Shown: one piece after another, positions 45,015 to 54,556 of the stretch
Numbering within the stretch: position 1 is the first letter of the stretch
Layout of the letters: each line of letters begins with the position of its first letter
Source of the DNA: Xanthomonas sacchari
GTDB lineage: Bacteria > Pseudomonadota > Gammaproteobacteria > Xanthomonadales > Xanthomonadaceae
Assembly (NCBI RefSeq): GCF_040529065.1
Contig: NZ_CP132343.1
Span: 1,798,001 to 1,862,000 of the forward strand
Length of the DNA stretch: 64,000 bases
Reading direction: 5' to 3'
Translations under genes and position numbers: made by a program
The notes under the pieces: generated by a model
Seen by the model: only the letters and a program-made list of their open reading frames with translations
The model's database searches: none
Told to the model about the DNA's origin: nothing

Positions 45015-45955
45015 CCGGCGGGCTGGCCGACCGGTGCCGATGAAGGTGCCAGGAATGCCTGCCGATGCGCCGCGATCCAGGCATCGATCGAACCGGGTTG
45101 AAAATCCCCAAGTCCGGGCTGCGCCTGCAGTGGCGCGGCTAGCAGCGCATCGGCCTGCTGCGGGGACGCGGCGAAGAAGCGGAACTTCGACGCCACCACG
45201 CGGCCGTGGCCGGCGCCTAGCGCCGCATCCACCTCGCGCTCGAACGCGTCCAGCGGCTGCGCGCGATAGCGCACCGGGCGGCCGAGTCCGGCGGTGAGCC
45301 GCTGCACCAGTTCCGGGCCGGTCAGGCTCTCGGTGCCGGCAATCCGGTAGCTGCCGCCGTCCACGCCCTGTCGCAGCAGCGCCAGCGCAGCCTCGGCGCA
45401 AGCATCGGCCGAGGTCCAGGCGATGCGTTGCGTGGCGGCGATCGGCGGCGCGAACATGCCATGCGCGACGATGTCGGCGCGCGCCGAGGGCTTCAGCAGG
45501 TTGTCCAGGTACAGCGTCGGCCACAGGACCGCGCCGGGCAGGTCGGCGCTGCGCGCCAGTGCTGCGAGCTCGGCATTGGTACGCAGGCTGGGTTCCGGGC
45601 ACGGCGCCGGCAGCGGCGCGCTGCTCAGTTTCAGCACGAATGAGGTCAGTCGCGCCGCGCGCGCGGCGGCCAGCGCATGTCTGGCCCGAGCCAGCGTCGT
45701 CTCGCCGGGGCCGGCGGGAAACTGCAGGACCGCGTGGGCGGCGCCGCGGCTGGCCGCGAGCACTGCGGCAGGATCGTCCAGGTCGGCTTCGACCACCTCC
45801 GCGCCCAGCGCGCGCAGCGCCGCGGTGGCGGCGCCTGCGCGAACCAGGGCGCGGACGGCGAGGCCGTGCCGCCGTGCGGCGCGAACCACGGCGGCGCCCT
45901 GCACGCCGTTGCCCAGATAGACGAGGAGGGGGCCGGAAGAGGGAATCGGGGACAT
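45011..45955 (-). CDS. NmrA/atypical SDR family NAD(P)-binding protein
   Basis: A 314-residue protein starting at ATG 45955, chosen for CAGGAG seven bases upstream. The Rossmann dinucleotide-binding loop is YLGNGVQGAAVVRAARRHG, followed by VRALVRAG and the acidic strand-end VVEADLDD. The Tyr/Lys catalytic pair of classical SDRs is not apparent, so it belongs with atypical SDRs of the NmrA type, which act as redox sensors or reductases. The PTLYLDNLL and SLTGPELVQRLTAGLG segments fit that family. Substrate and role are unknown. It is divergent from the ferredoxin gene across 345 bases. Confidence 0.8.
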   Translation of the reverse strand: MSPIPSSGPLLVYLGNGVQGAAVVRAARRHGLAVRALVRAGAATAALRALGAEVVEADLDDPAAVLAASRGAAHAVLQFPAGPGETTLARARHALAAARAARLTSFVLKLSSAPLPAPCPEPSLRTNAELAALARSADLPGAVLWPTLYLDNLLKPSARADIVAHGMFAPPIAATQRIAWTSADACAEAALALLRQGVDGGSYRIAGTESLTGPELVQRLTAGLGRPVRYRAQPLDAFEREVDAALGAGHGRVVASKFRFFAASPQQADALLAAPLQAQPGLGDFQPGSIDAWIAAHRQAFLAPSSAPVGQPAG

Positions 45956-46300
45956 GCGTTGGCTCCTGCTGAGGGATCCGCCGCAGCAAGCCCGGTCGAA
46001 GGCGCCCACGGACAGACCCCGGGACGATGGACACGGGGACTGTCGGGGAATCGCGCGGCACGGCGCGAACAGAGCCTCTCCGCCAGCGCGGAGAAGGGCC
46101 TGGGCCTACCGAGACCAGGCCAGCCATTTTCGACGCAGCGACTCTAGGCGCGGCCAATGCGGTCGTCAATCGCCACGCGCCATGCGCTCTGCGGCTCCCG
46201 GCATGGTGGCGATACAGCGTTCCGCGCCCCGGCGCCGCCTTCGCAGGGCCGTCCCGTCCCGATCCGGTAAACTGCATCGGTCAGTGCCGAATTGCGCCAC
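45956..46300. other. Divergent intergenic region before the ferredoxin gene (345 bases)
   Basis: No gene is supported. A perfect seven-base hairpin TCTCCGC-N4-GCGGAGA lies at about 46077-46094. I see no convincing -35/-10 pair; promoters for both divergent genes must lie here. Confidence 0.4.
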
Positions 46301-46585
46301 ATGTCCCTCAAGATCAACGAGCTCTGCGTCAACTGCGACGTCTGCGAGCCGGCCTGCCCGAACCAGGCCATCGCCATGGGCGAGACGATCTACGTGATCG
46401 ACCCGGCCCGCTGCACCGAATGCGTCGGCCATTTCGACGAGCCGCAGTGCGTGGTGGTGTGCCCGGTGGAATGCATCGACCCGGACCCGGCGATCCCGGA
46501 GACCCCCGCGCAGTTGCTGGCCAAGCTGCAGCGCCTGCAGCGCGACCACCCCGAGTTGTACCCACAGGAGCCCCCCGCCGCATGA
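46301..46585 (+). CDS. yfhL: 2[4Fe-4S] ferredoxin, YfhL type
   Basis: A 94-residue ferredoxin from ATG 46301. The first cluster motif is CVNCDVCEPACP. The second, CTECVGHFDEPQCVVVCP, has the insertion between the second and third cysteines that marks the YfhL/Allochromatium-type ferredoxins with very low potentials. A C-terminal helix (PETPAQLLAKLQRLQ) completes the typical length. It carries electrons in the cytoplasm; the partner enzyme is not evident. The stop overlaps the ggt start (ATGA), so it is in the same mRNA. Confidence 0.95.
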   Translation: MSLKINELCVNCDVCEPACPNQAIAMGETIYVIDPARCTECVGHFDEPQCVVVCPVECIDPDPAIPETPAQLLAKLQRLQRDHPELYPQEPPAA

Positions 46586-48339
46586 GAAGCCTCGTCCGCC
46601 GTGTCCTGCTGCTCGCCCTGGTCCTGACGCCGTCGGCGTGGGCCGAGGCGCCGGTCGCCGAGGCGACCGCCACCGCCCCGGCCGCGCACCCGCCCGGCGC
46701 CGCGATCGCCAGCGGCCACCGTCTGGCCACCGAGGCCGGCCTGCAGATCCTGCGCGAGGGCGGCAATGCCTTCGACGCCGCGGTAGCGGTGTCCTCGACG
46801 CTGTCGGTGGTCGAACCGATCAGCTCCGGCCTCGGCGGCGGCGGGTTCTTCCTGCTGCACGACGCCAAGACCGGCAAGGACGTGATGCTGGACGCGCGCG
46901 AGACCGCGCCGGAATCGGCGACGCCGGCCGCGTTCCTGGACGCCAAGGGCGAGCTGGACCGCGACCGTTCGATCAACGGTCCGTGGTCGGCCGGTATTCC
47001 CGGGCTGCCGGCGGCGCTGGTGGAACTGGCGACCAAGCACGGCCGGCTGCCGCTGCGGCAGTCGCTGGCGCCGGCGATCCGCATCGCCCGCGACGGCTTT
47101 CCCGTCTACGCGCGCATGGCCGAGGGCTACCAGTCGCGGCGCAAGGTGATGGAGCGCTATCCCGGCACCCGCGAGGTCTACCTGCGCAACGGCCGGCCGA
47201 TCGCGGTGGGCGACGTGTTCAGGCAGCCGGAACTGGCCAACACGCTGCAGCTGCTGGCCGACAAGGGCTTCGATGGCTTCTACCGCGGCGCCACCGCCAA
47301 GAAGCTGCTGTCCGGCGTGAAGCAGGCCGGTGGGCGCTGGACCGCCGAGGAACTGGCCGGCTACACGGTCAAGGAACGCATCCCGATCCGCTTCGACTAC
47401 AAGGGCTGGACCATCACCACCGCGCCGCCGCCGTCCTCCGGCGGCATCGCCCTGGCCAGCATGCTGCAGATCCTGGAGGGCTACGACCTCAAGACCATGG
47501 ACCCGGTGCATCGCGTGCACCTGACCGTGGAAGCGATGCGCCGCGCCTACCGCGACCGCACCTTCTTCCTGGGCGACCCGGATTTCACCCACGTACCGCA
47601 GCGCATCCTGCTCAGCAAGGACTATGCGGTGGGCCTGCGCTCGACCATCAATCCCGACAAGGCCACGCCCAGCGACCTGCTGTCCGGCCAGCCGACCCCA
47701 CTGGAAGACGACGAGACCACGCATTTCTCGATCATCGACGGCGAAGGCAACCGCGTCGGCGCCACCCAGACGGTCAACCTGCTGTACGGCTCCGGGCTGA
47801 TCCCCAAGGGCACCGGCGTGCTGCTCAACAACGAGATGGACGATTTCGCGCTGCGTCCGGGCACGCCCAACGCCTTCGGGGTGATGGGCTACGCGGCCAA
47901 CGCGCCCAAGCCGGGCAAGCGCCCGCTCAGTTCGATGTCGCCCACCTTCATGGAGAACGCGGACAAGGCCATCGTGCTCGGCACCCCGGGCGGCAGCCGC
48001 ATCATCACCATGGTGCTGCTCGGCATCCTCGGCTACGACGACGGCCTCACGGCGCAGCAGGTCGCCGCGCTGCCGCGCTACCACCACCAGTGGCTGCCGG
48101 ACGTGATCGAGGCCGAAACCGGCACCTTCGACGCGGCCACGGCCAAGGGCCTGGAAGCCATGGGGCACACGCTCAAGTTGCCCGGCGACACGGCCGAGGA
48201 CGGCCACGGCTCCAGCCACGTCTGGGGCAACCTGCAGACTGTGGAATGGGACAAGCGCCGCAACGTGCTCAGCGGCGGCAGCGACCCGCGCAACGAAGTC
48301 GGCAGCGCCGAAGTGCTGCAGACCGCGCCGGCACCCTGA
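46582..48339 (+). CDS. ggt: Gamma-glutamyltranspeptidase
   Basis: A 585-residue periplasmic N-terminal-nucleophile hydrolase with a signal peptide (RSLVRRVLLLALVLTPSAWA). The proenzyme should self-cleave before Thr379 in DDETTHFSIID, giving large and small subunits. SSGLGGGGFFLLHD, DARETAP and GPWSAGIPG are substrate-site blocks of the large subunit, and PLSSMSPT and GTPGGSRIITMVL are typical of the small one. It hydrolyses or transfers the gamma-glutamyl group of glutathione and related amides. The length is normal. It overlaps the ferredoxin gene; the two are not functionally linked in any obvious way. Confidence 0.96.
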   Translation: MRSLVRRVLLLALVLTPSAWAEAPVAEATATAPAAHPPGAAIASGHRLATEAGLQILREGGNAFDAAVAVSSTLSVVEPISSGLGGGGFFLLHDAKTGKDVMLDARETAPESATPAAFLDAKGELDRDRSINGPWSAGIPGLPAALVELATKHGRLPLRQSLAPAIRIARDGFPVYARMAEGYQSRRKVMERYPGTREVYLRNGRPIAVGDVFRQPELANTLQLLADKGFDGFYRGATAKKLLSGVKQAGGRWTAEELAGYTVKERIPIRFDYKGWTITTAPPPSSGGIALASMLQILEGYDLKTMDPVHRVHLTVEAMRRAYRDRTFFLGDPDFTHVPQRILLSKDYAVGLRSTINPDKATPSDLLSGQPTPLEDDETTHFSIIDGEGNRVGATQTVNLLYGSGLIPKGTGVLLNNEMDDFALRPGTPNAFGVMGYAANAPKPGKRPLSSMSPTFMENADKAIVLGTPGGSRIITMVLLGILGYDDGLTAQQVAALPRYHHQWLPDVIEAETGTFDAATAKGLEAMGHTLKLPGDTAEDGHGSSHVWGNLQTVEWDKRRNVLSGGSDPRNEVGSAEVLQTAPAP

Positions 48340-48384
48340 CGCCCGCGTTTGCGAATCCCCAATCCCCAATCCCGAATTCCCACC

Positions 48385-49278
48385 ATGAAGCTCTGGTCCA
48401 TCCAAGGCAACTCGCAGAAACTCGACGGCGGCGCGATGTTCGGCAACGCGCCCAAGGCGATGTGGCAGCAGTGGGCCGCGCCCGACGACGGCAACCGCAT
48501 CGCGCTGGCCTGCCGCGCGCTGCTGGCCAGCCCGCTGGCCGGCAAGACGGTGCTGTTCGAGACCGGGATCGGCGCGTTCTTCCCGCCGGCGCTGCGCGAG
48601 CGCTACGGCGTGCAGGAGGCGCGCCACGTGCTGCTGGATTCGCTGCAGGACGCCGGCTTCGCCCATACCGACATCGACGTGGTGGTGCTGAGCCACCTGC
48701 ATTTCGATCACGCCGGTGGGCTGCTGGCCGCGTACCGCGAGGGCGCTGCGCCGGAATTGCTGTTCCCCAACGCGCAGTTCCTTGTCGGCGCGGCGCACTG
48801 GCAGCGCGCGCTGCAGCCGCATCCGCGCGACCGCGCCAGCTTCATCCCGGAACTGCCCGGCCTGCTCGAGGCCAGCGGTCGCCTGGAACTGGTCGACGGC
48901 GACTATTCGCGCGCGCTCGGCGAGGCGGTGCGGTTCCGTTTCAGCGACGGCCACACGCCGGGACTGATGCTGGCCGAGATCGTCGGCCCCGGCCACGGCG
49001 AGGATGGCCAGGCGCACGGTGGGGTGGCGTTCTGCGCCGACCTGATCCCGGGCCGCTCCTGGGTACACGTGCCGATCACCATGGGCTACGACCGCAACGC
49101 CGAGCTGCTGATCGACGAGAAGCGCGCGTTCCTCGAAGACGCGCTGGCCCGCGACGTGCGCCTGTTCTTCACCCACGATCCGGACTGCGCGCTGGCGCAG
49201 TTGCAGCGCGATGCCAAGGGCCGTTTTGTCACCGCGCACGAAGTGCCGGCGCTGCAGGCGCGCGCGCTGGCCGCCTGA
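48385..49278 (+). CDS. MBL-fold metallohydrolase
   Basis: A 297-residue protein from ATG 48385. The metallo-beta-lactamase motif HLHFDHAGG and downstream metal ligands (His in VGAAHW, Asp/His in FSDGHTPG, Asp in FCADLIPG, His in FFTHDPD) are in place for a dinuclear site. There is no signal peptide, so it is cytoplasmic. The arrangement is like that of quorum-lactonase/AttM-like or general hydrolase members; substrate is unknown. A short AATCCCCAATCCC repeat fragment (48354-48375) separates it from ggt. Confidence 0.88.
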   Translation: MKLWSIQGNSQKLDGGAMFGNAPKAMWQQWAAPDDGNRIALACRALLASPLAGKTVLFETGIGAFFPPALRERYGVQEARHVLLDSLQDAGFAHTDIDVVVLSHLHFDHAGGLLAAYREGAAPELLFPNAQFLVGAAHWQRALQPHPRDRASFIPELPGLLEASGRLELVDGDYSRALGEAVRFRFSDGHTPGLMLAEIVGPGHGEDGQAHGGVAFCADLIPGRSWVHVPITMGYDRNAELLIDEKRAFLEDALARDVRLFFTHDPDCALAQLQRDAKGRFVTAHEVPALQARALAA

Positions 49279-49293
49279 GCGCGGCCTTGCGGT

Positions 49294-50727
49294 TTACCAG
49301 CGCAGGGCAGCGTGCGCCGGCGCGCCGGTAGCCGTGCCGTTCAGCGCCACCGAAAACCCGATCGTGGTGATGCCGTCGCGGTGCTGCGCGAACACGCGCC
49401 CGCCGTGCATGGTCGCCACCGCCTTGACGATGGCCAATCCCAGGCCGTGGCTCTCGCGGCTGTTGGCGCGGGCGGCGTCACCGCGGTAGAAGCGATCGAA
49501 CAGGCGCTGCAGATGCTCCGGCGCCAGCGCCACGCTGGGGTTGGAGAAGGCGATCAGCGCCTCGCCGCCGCGCTGTGCGATCTCCACCACGATCGGCGCG
49601 TGACCGGCCGAGTGCTGGATGGCGTTGTGCAGCAGGTTGGACAGCGCGCGCCGCAGCAGCGACTTCTCGACCGGCACCACCACGTCGCCGCGCACCTCCA
49701 CCTGCAAGCCGGCCTCGTCCAGCAGCACCTCGAAGAACTCCACGGTCTTGCCGACTTCCTCGGCCAGCGACGCGTCCTCGCACTGGCGCGCGCGCTGGCC
49801 CTGTTCGGCGCGCGCCAGGAACAGCATGTCGGCGACAATCGCGCGCAGCCGCTCCAGTTCCTCCAGGTTCGACTGCAGCACCTGGCGCAACTGCTCGGCA
49901 TCGCGATGGCGGGTCAGCGCCACCTGGGTCTGGCCGATCAGGCTGGCGAGCGGCGTGCGCAGTTCGTGGGCGACGTCGGCATTGAAGCTTTCCTGCTGCG
50001 CATAGGCCGCATCGAGCCGGTCGAACGCGGCGTTCAACGAGGCGCCCAGGTCCTCCAGTTCGCGCGGCAGCCGCGGCAGGTCCAGGCGCCGCCGGTCGTG
50101 CGGGCCGATGCGCTGGGCGTCGGCCGACAGCCGTTGCACCGGACGCAGGCCGAGCTTGGCGGTCCAGTAGCCCAGCGCGCCGACCAGCGCGGTGCCGGCC
50201 AGCGTCACCAGCGCCAGGGCGATGTCGAAGCGGCGCCGGGTCAACGCGAACGGTGCGCTGTCCATCGCCGCGATCAGTTGCACCGGCGGGCGCACCGGCG
50301 TGGCCGGCAGCGCCTGGCCGATGGCCTGCCAGGCCTGCGGATGCGCATCGGCGATGCCCAGTGCCTGCGGATCGTCGATGCGTACCAGCCCGCTGTGGCC
50401 GCGCGTGGCCTGCGCCATCGCCTCGGCGCCGCGCCCGTAGCGGAGCGCCGGATCGGCGCTCCACAGCCAGAAGCGCAGGTCCGGCGCGCTGGAAAGGCTG
50501 GCCAGGCGGGTGCGCGCATGCGCCGCCAGATCCGGCGAGCGGCTGTTAACCAGCATGTACCGCACCGCGTCCATGTGCGAGCGCAGTTCTTCGCGCTGGT
50601 GCCGGCGCAGTTCGTGCTCCAGCACCTGATGCAGCACCAGCCCGATCAGGGCGAAGCCGAGCAGCGCGGTGGCCGCGAACAGGCCGGCCAGGCGCAGCGC
50701 GATCGAGGGCCGCGCCGGTGCGCTCAC
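49294..50727 (-). CDS. Sensor histidine kinase (CusS/CopS-like)
   Basis: A 477-residue inner-membrane kinase. TM1 is at about 14-36 and TM2 at about 168-192, bounding a periplasmic sensor of about 130 residues; a HAMP linker follows. The H-box is FNADVAHELRTPLASL, the N-box is LLRRALSNLLHNAIQHS and the G2 region is ESHGLGLAIVKAVATMHGG. The overall layout follows heavy-metal sensor kinases of the CusS type, but no metal-binding His/Met cluster is evident in the sensor. Its ATG overlaps the response-regulator stop. It is the last gene of the efflux operon, so it probably governs the efflux genes. Confidence 0.92.
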   Translation of the reverse strand: MSAPARPSIALRLAGLFAATALLGFALIGLVLHQVLEHELRRHQREELRSHMDAVRYMLVNSRSPDLAAHARTRLASLSSAPDLRFWLWSADPALRYGRGAEAMAQATRGHSGLVRIDDPQALGIADAHPQAWQAIGQALPATPVRPPVQLIAAMDSAPFALTRRRFDIALALVTLAGTALVGALGYWTAKLGLRPVQRLSADAQRIGPHDRRRLDLPRLPRELEDLGASLNAAFDRLDAAYAQQESFNADVAHELRTPLASLIGQTQVALTRHRDAEQLRQVLQSNLEELERLRAIVADMLFLARAEQGQRARQCEDASLAEEVGKTVEFFEVLLDEAGLQVEVRGDVVVPVEKSLLRRALSNLLHNAIQHSAGHAPIVVEIAQRGGEALIAFSNPSVALAPEHLQRLFDRFYRGDAARANSRESHGLGLAIVKAVATMHGGRVFAQHRDGITTIGFSVALNGTATGAPAHAALRW

Positions 50728-51407
50728 CCGGCCGCGTCCTCGCGTTCTTCCAGCACGTAGCCCATGCCGCGCACGGTGTGCAGCAGCGGGGCGTCGAACG
50801 GCACATCGATCTTGGCGCGCAGGCGCTTGATCGCCACTTCCACCACGTTGGTGTTGCTGTCGAAGTTCATGTCCCAGACCATCTCGGCGATCGCGGTCTT
50901 GGACAGGATCTCGCCCTGGTGCCGGGCCAGGGCCGCCAGCAGCGCGAACTCCTTGGCGGTCAGGTCCAGCCGCTGCCGCCCGCGCACGGCCTTGCGGCTG
51001 ATCATGTCGATCTGCAGGTCGCCCACGCGCAGCAGGGTGCTTTCCTGCGCGCGTCCGCGCCGCGCCAGCACCTGCAGCCGCGCCAGCAGTTCGATGAAGG
51101 AGAACGGCTTGATCAGGTAGTCGTCGGCGCCCTCGCGCAGGCCCTTGACCCGGTCCTCCACGCTGTCGCGCGCGGTCAGCATGATCACCGGGGTGGTCTT
51201 GACCGAACGCAGCGAGCGCAGGATGGCGAAGCCGTCCAGGCCCGGCAGCATCACATCGAGCACGATCACGTCGAAGTCGTAATGCAGGGCCAGGTGCTGG
51301 CCATCGATGCCGTCGTAGGCCACGTCGACCGTGCAGCCCTGTTCGCTCAGCCCCTGCTGCAGGTAGTCGGCGGTCTTGCGCTCGTCCTCGACGATCAGCA
51401 CCTTCAC
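50724..51407 (-). CDS. OmpR/PhoB-family response regulator
   Basis: A 227-residue two-domain regulator. The start is GTG at 51407, overlapping the pump stop (GTGA). The receiver domain has DE at 8-9, phospho-acceptor Asp51 (VLDVMLPG), Thr in MLTARD and Lys in LIKPFSF. The C-terminal winged helix (about 130-220) shows LTAKEFALLAAL, the recognition-helix region NVVEVAIKRLRAKID and HTVRGMGYVLE. It acts with the adjoining kinase. The 11-base-periodic repeats at 57305-57333, at the head of its own operon, are a plausible target, giving autoregulation and control of the pump. Confidence 0.95.
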   Translation of the reverse strand: MKVLIVEDERKTADYLQQGLSEQGCTVDVAYDGIDGQHLALHYDFDVIVLDVMLPGLDGFAILRSLRSVKTTPVIMLTARDSVEDRVKGLREGADDYLIKPFSFIELLARLQVLARRGRAQESTLLRVGDLQIDMISRKAVRGRQRLDLTAKEFALLAALARHQGEILSKTAIAEMVWDMNFDSNTNVVEVAIKRLRAKIDVPFDAPLLHTVRGMGYVLEEREDAAG

Positions 51408-54400
51408 GGCCGCAGCGCCTCCGGCGCGGCGATGCGGGCGCGCCGCGCCTGGCGCCGCTGCAGGTACCAGCCGTGCAGGCGGTCCAGGTACAGGTACACG
51501 ATCGGCGTGCTGAACAGCGTCAGCAGTTGCGACAGCAGCAGCCCGCCGACCATCGCATAGCCCAGCGGCCGCCGCAGTTCCGAGCCGGCGCCGTGGCTGA
51601 GCATCAGCGGCAGGCCGCCGAGCAGCGCACACAGGGTGGTCATCATGATCGGCCGGAAGCGCATCAGGCAGGCCTCGAAGATCGCATCGCGCGATGACAG
51701 CCCGCGTTCGCGTTCGGCATGCAGGGCGAAGTCCACCATCATGATCCCGTTCTTCTTGACGATGCCGATCAGCAGGATGATGCCGATCATCGCGATCACG
51801 CTCAAGTCGTAGCCGCCGGCCATCAGGATCAGCAGCGCGCCGACGCCGGCCGAGGGCAGGGTGGAGAGGATGGTCAGCGGGTGAATGTAGCTCTCGTAGA
51901 GCAGGCCGAGCACGATGTAGACCGCAACCAACGCTGCCAGGATCAGGTACGGCTGGGTGCGCAGCGAGGCGCTGAACGCCTGCGCCGTGCCCTGGAAGCT
52001 GCCGCTGAGCGTGGCCGGCACCCGCAGTTGCGCCTGCGTCTTTTGGATCGCGTCCACCGCATCGCCCAGCGCCGCGCCCGGCGCCAGGTTAAAGGAGATG
52101 GTCACCGCCGGGAACTGGCCCTGGTGGCTTACCGACAGGTAGCCGGTCTTGCTGGTGTCGAGCGTGGCGAAGGTGGACAGCGGCACCTGCTTGCCGGTCA
52201 GCGGCGAGGTCAGGTACAGCCGCTGGAACAGCGACGGATCGCCCTGCAGCGCCGGCGTCACCTCCAGCACCACGTGGTAGCTGTTGAGCTGGGTGAAGTA
52301 CTGTGCGACCTGGCGCTGGCCGATGGCGTCGTTGATGGTCGCGTCGATCTGCTGCGGGGTGATGCCGAAGCTGGCCGCGCGCTGGCGGTCGATGGTCAGG
52401 CTGGCGATCGGCGCGGCGTTCTGCTGGTCGGAGGCGACGTCGGTCAGTTGCGGCAGCGCCCGGAAGGCCTTCAGCAGCTTCGGCGCCCAGGTGTTGAGCT
52501 CGTCGAGGTTCGCGTCGGTGAGGGTGTACTGGTACTGGGTGCGAGCCAGGCGGCCGCCGACGTTGATGTCCTGCCCGGCCTGCATGAACAGGGTCACGCC
52601 CTGCACGTGCGCCAGGCGCTTGCGCAGCCGCGCGATCACCTGGTCGGCGCTGGCGGTGCGGCCCGCGTCCTTGGGCTTGAGCGCGATCGAGAAGGTGCCG
52701 GAGTTGAAGGTGCTGGCGCCGGTCTGCATGCCGAAGGACAGCACGTCCGGATCGCGGCGGATGATGTCGGCCAGTTGCAGCATGCGCGTGCGCATCGCCG
52801 CCGAGGACGAGTCCTGCGCCGAATCGGCGGTGCCGGAGATGAAGCCGGTGTCCTGTTGCGGGAAGAAGCCCTTGGGCATCACCACGAACAACGCCACGCT
52901 GGTGGCCACGGTCAGCAGGAAGCTGGCCAGGGTCAGGCGCGGGTGCCGCAGCACCGTCTCCAGGCCGCGCCGGTACGCCGCCAGCAGCGCGTCGAAGCCG
53001 CGTTCGAACGCGCGCGCCAGGCGTCCCTGCGCCTGCTCGGCGTGCGGCTTGAGCAGGCGCGCGCACAGCATCGGGGTCAGGGTCAGCGACACCAGCAGCG
53101 ACACCAGGATGGTCAGGCTCACCGTCACCGCGAACTCGCGGAACAGCCGGCCGACGATGCCGCCCATCAGCAGCAGCGGGATGAACACCGCCACCAGCGA
53201 CACCGAGATCGAGACCAGGGTGAAGCCGATCTCGGCCGCACCCTGCAGCGCCGCCTGCAATGGCGCCATGCCGTCCTCGATGTGCCGGTAGATGTTCTCC
53301 AGCATCACGATGGCATCGTCCACCACGAAGCCGACCGCAATGGTCAGGCCCATCAGCGACAGGTTGTCCAGGCTGTAGCCGAGCACGTACATCAGCGCGG
53401 CGGTGCCGAGGATCGCCAGCGGCACGGTCAGGCTCGGGATCAACGTCACCACCGCGCTGCGCAGGAACACGAAGATCACCGCCACCACCAGCACGATGGA
53501 CAGCAGCAGGGTGAACTCCACGTCCTTGACCGAGGCGCGGATGTTCTGCGTGCGGTCGGCGAGGATCTTGACGCTGACGCTGGGCGGGATCGAGGCCATC
53601 AGCTTGGGCAGCGCGGCCTTGACCTGTTCCACTGTGTCGATGACGTTGGCGCCGGGCTCCTTGGTGATGGCGATCATGATCGCGCGGCCATCGACGATGC
53701 CGCTGTCGGCCGGTGCGGCGGCGCCGGCGTAGCCCCAGGCGGCGATCTTGGCGTTCTCCGGCGCGTCCACCGCGGTGCCGACGTCGCGCACGCGGATCGG
53801 CGCGCCGTTGCGCCAGGCCAGCACCGCGTCGTTCCAGGCCTGGCTCTGCAGCAATTGGTCGTTGGTGGAGACGGTGAAGGCCTGGCGCGCGCCATCGATC
53901 GAACCGGTGGCCGCGTTCACCGTGGTGGTGGCGATCACCGAGCGGATGTCCTCCAGGCTCAGCCCCAGCGCCGCCAGCTTGGCCGGATCCACCTGCACGC
54001 GCACCGCCGGCTTCTGCGCGCCGAACAGGTTCACGAGGCCGACGCCGGAGATACGCGAGATCTGCTGCGCCAGCACGTTGTCGGCGTAGTCGTCGACCTT
54101 GGTCAGCGGCAGCACCTGCGATTGCACCGCCAGGATCAGCGCCGGCGATTCGGCCGGGTTGATCTTGCGGAAGCTCGGCGCGCTCGGCAGTGCGCTCGGC
54201 AATTGCCCGGACGCGGCGTTGATCGCGGTCTGTACGTCGAGCGCGGCGGCGTCGATGTTGCGGTCCAGGTCGAACTGCAGCGTCACCTGGGTCGAGCCGA
54301 GCGCGCTGGTCGAGGTCATCTGGCTCAGGCCCGGGATCAGCGACAACTGCCGCTCCAGCGGCTGCGCCACGTTCGAGGCCATCGTCTGTGGGCTGGCACC

Positions 54401-54556
54401 GGGCAGGTTGGCCGAGACCTGGAAGGTGGGGAAGTCGACCTGCGGCAGCGGAGCCACCGGCAGCAGCGGCCAGGCCACCAGGCCCAGCAACAGCAGCGCC
54501 ATCGCCAGCAGCGAGGTGCCGATCGGGCGTTTGATGAAAGCGGCTGAGACGCTCAC
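51404..54556 (-). CDS. RND efflux transporter (MdtB/MdtC-like inner-membrane pump)
   Basis: A 1050-residue HAE1-type RND pump with 12 transmembrane helices and two large periplasmic loops. SAAFIKRPIGTSLLAMALLLLGLVAW, LPGASPQTMASNVAQPLERQL and GFVVDDAIVMLENIYRHIEDG (the proton-relay Asp pair) mark it as the MdtBC/MuxBC group. In Escherichia coli that group works as a heteromer of two RND genes; here only one is present, so a homotrimer is expected. Its start overlaps the adaptor stop by four bases. Substrates are likely drugs, bile-salt-like or plant phenolic compounds, which sequence alone cannot decide. Confidence 0.95.
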   Translation of the reverse strand: MSVSAAFIKRPIGTSLLAMALLLLGLVAWPLLPVAPLPQVDFPTFQVSANLPGASPQTMASNVAQPLERQLSLIPGLSQMTSTSALGSTQVTLQFDLDRNIDAAALDVQTAINAASGQLPSALPSAPSFRKINPAESPALILAVQSQVLPLTKVDDYADNVLAQQISRISGVGLVNLFGAQKPAVRVQVDPAKLAALGLSLEDIRSVIATTTVNAATGSIDGARQAFTVSTNDQLLQSQAWNDAVLAWRNGAPIRVRDVGTAVDAPENAKIAAWGYAGAAAPADSGIVDGRAIMIAITKEPGANVIDTVEQVKAALPKLMASIPPSVSVKILADRTQNIRASVKDVEFTLLLSIVLVVAVIFVFLRSAVVTLIPSLTVPLAILGTAALMYVLGYSLDNLSLMGLTIAVGFVVDDAIVMLENIYRHIEDGMAPLQAALQGAAEIGFTLVSISVSLVAVFIPLLLMGGIVGRLFREFAVTVSLTILVSLLVSLTLTPMLCARLLKPHAEQAQGRLARAFERGFDALLAAYRRGLETVLRHPRLTLASFLLTVATSVALFVVMPKGFFPQQDTGFISGTADSAQDSSSAAMRTRMLQLADIIRRDPDVLSFGMQTGASTFNSGTFSIALKPKDAGRTASADQVIARLRKRLAHVQGVTLFMQAGQDINVGGRLARTQYQYTLTDANLDELNTWAPKLLKAFRALPQLTDVASDQQNAAPIASLTIDRQRAASFGITPQQIDATINDAIGQRQVAQYFTQLNSYHVVLEVTPALQGDPSLFQRLYLTSPLTGKQVPLSTFATLDTSKTGYLSVSHQGQFPAVTISFNLAPGAALGDAVDAIQKTQAQLRVPATLSGSFQGTAQAFSASLRTQPYLILAALVAVYIVLGLLYESYIHPLTILSTLPSAGVGALLILMAGGYDLSVIAMIGIILLIGIVKKNGIMMVDFALHAERERGLSSRDAIFEACLMRFRPIMMTTLCALLGGLPLMLSHGAGSELRRPLGYAMVGGLLLSQLLTLFSTPIVYLYLDRLHGWYLQRRQARRARIAAPEALRP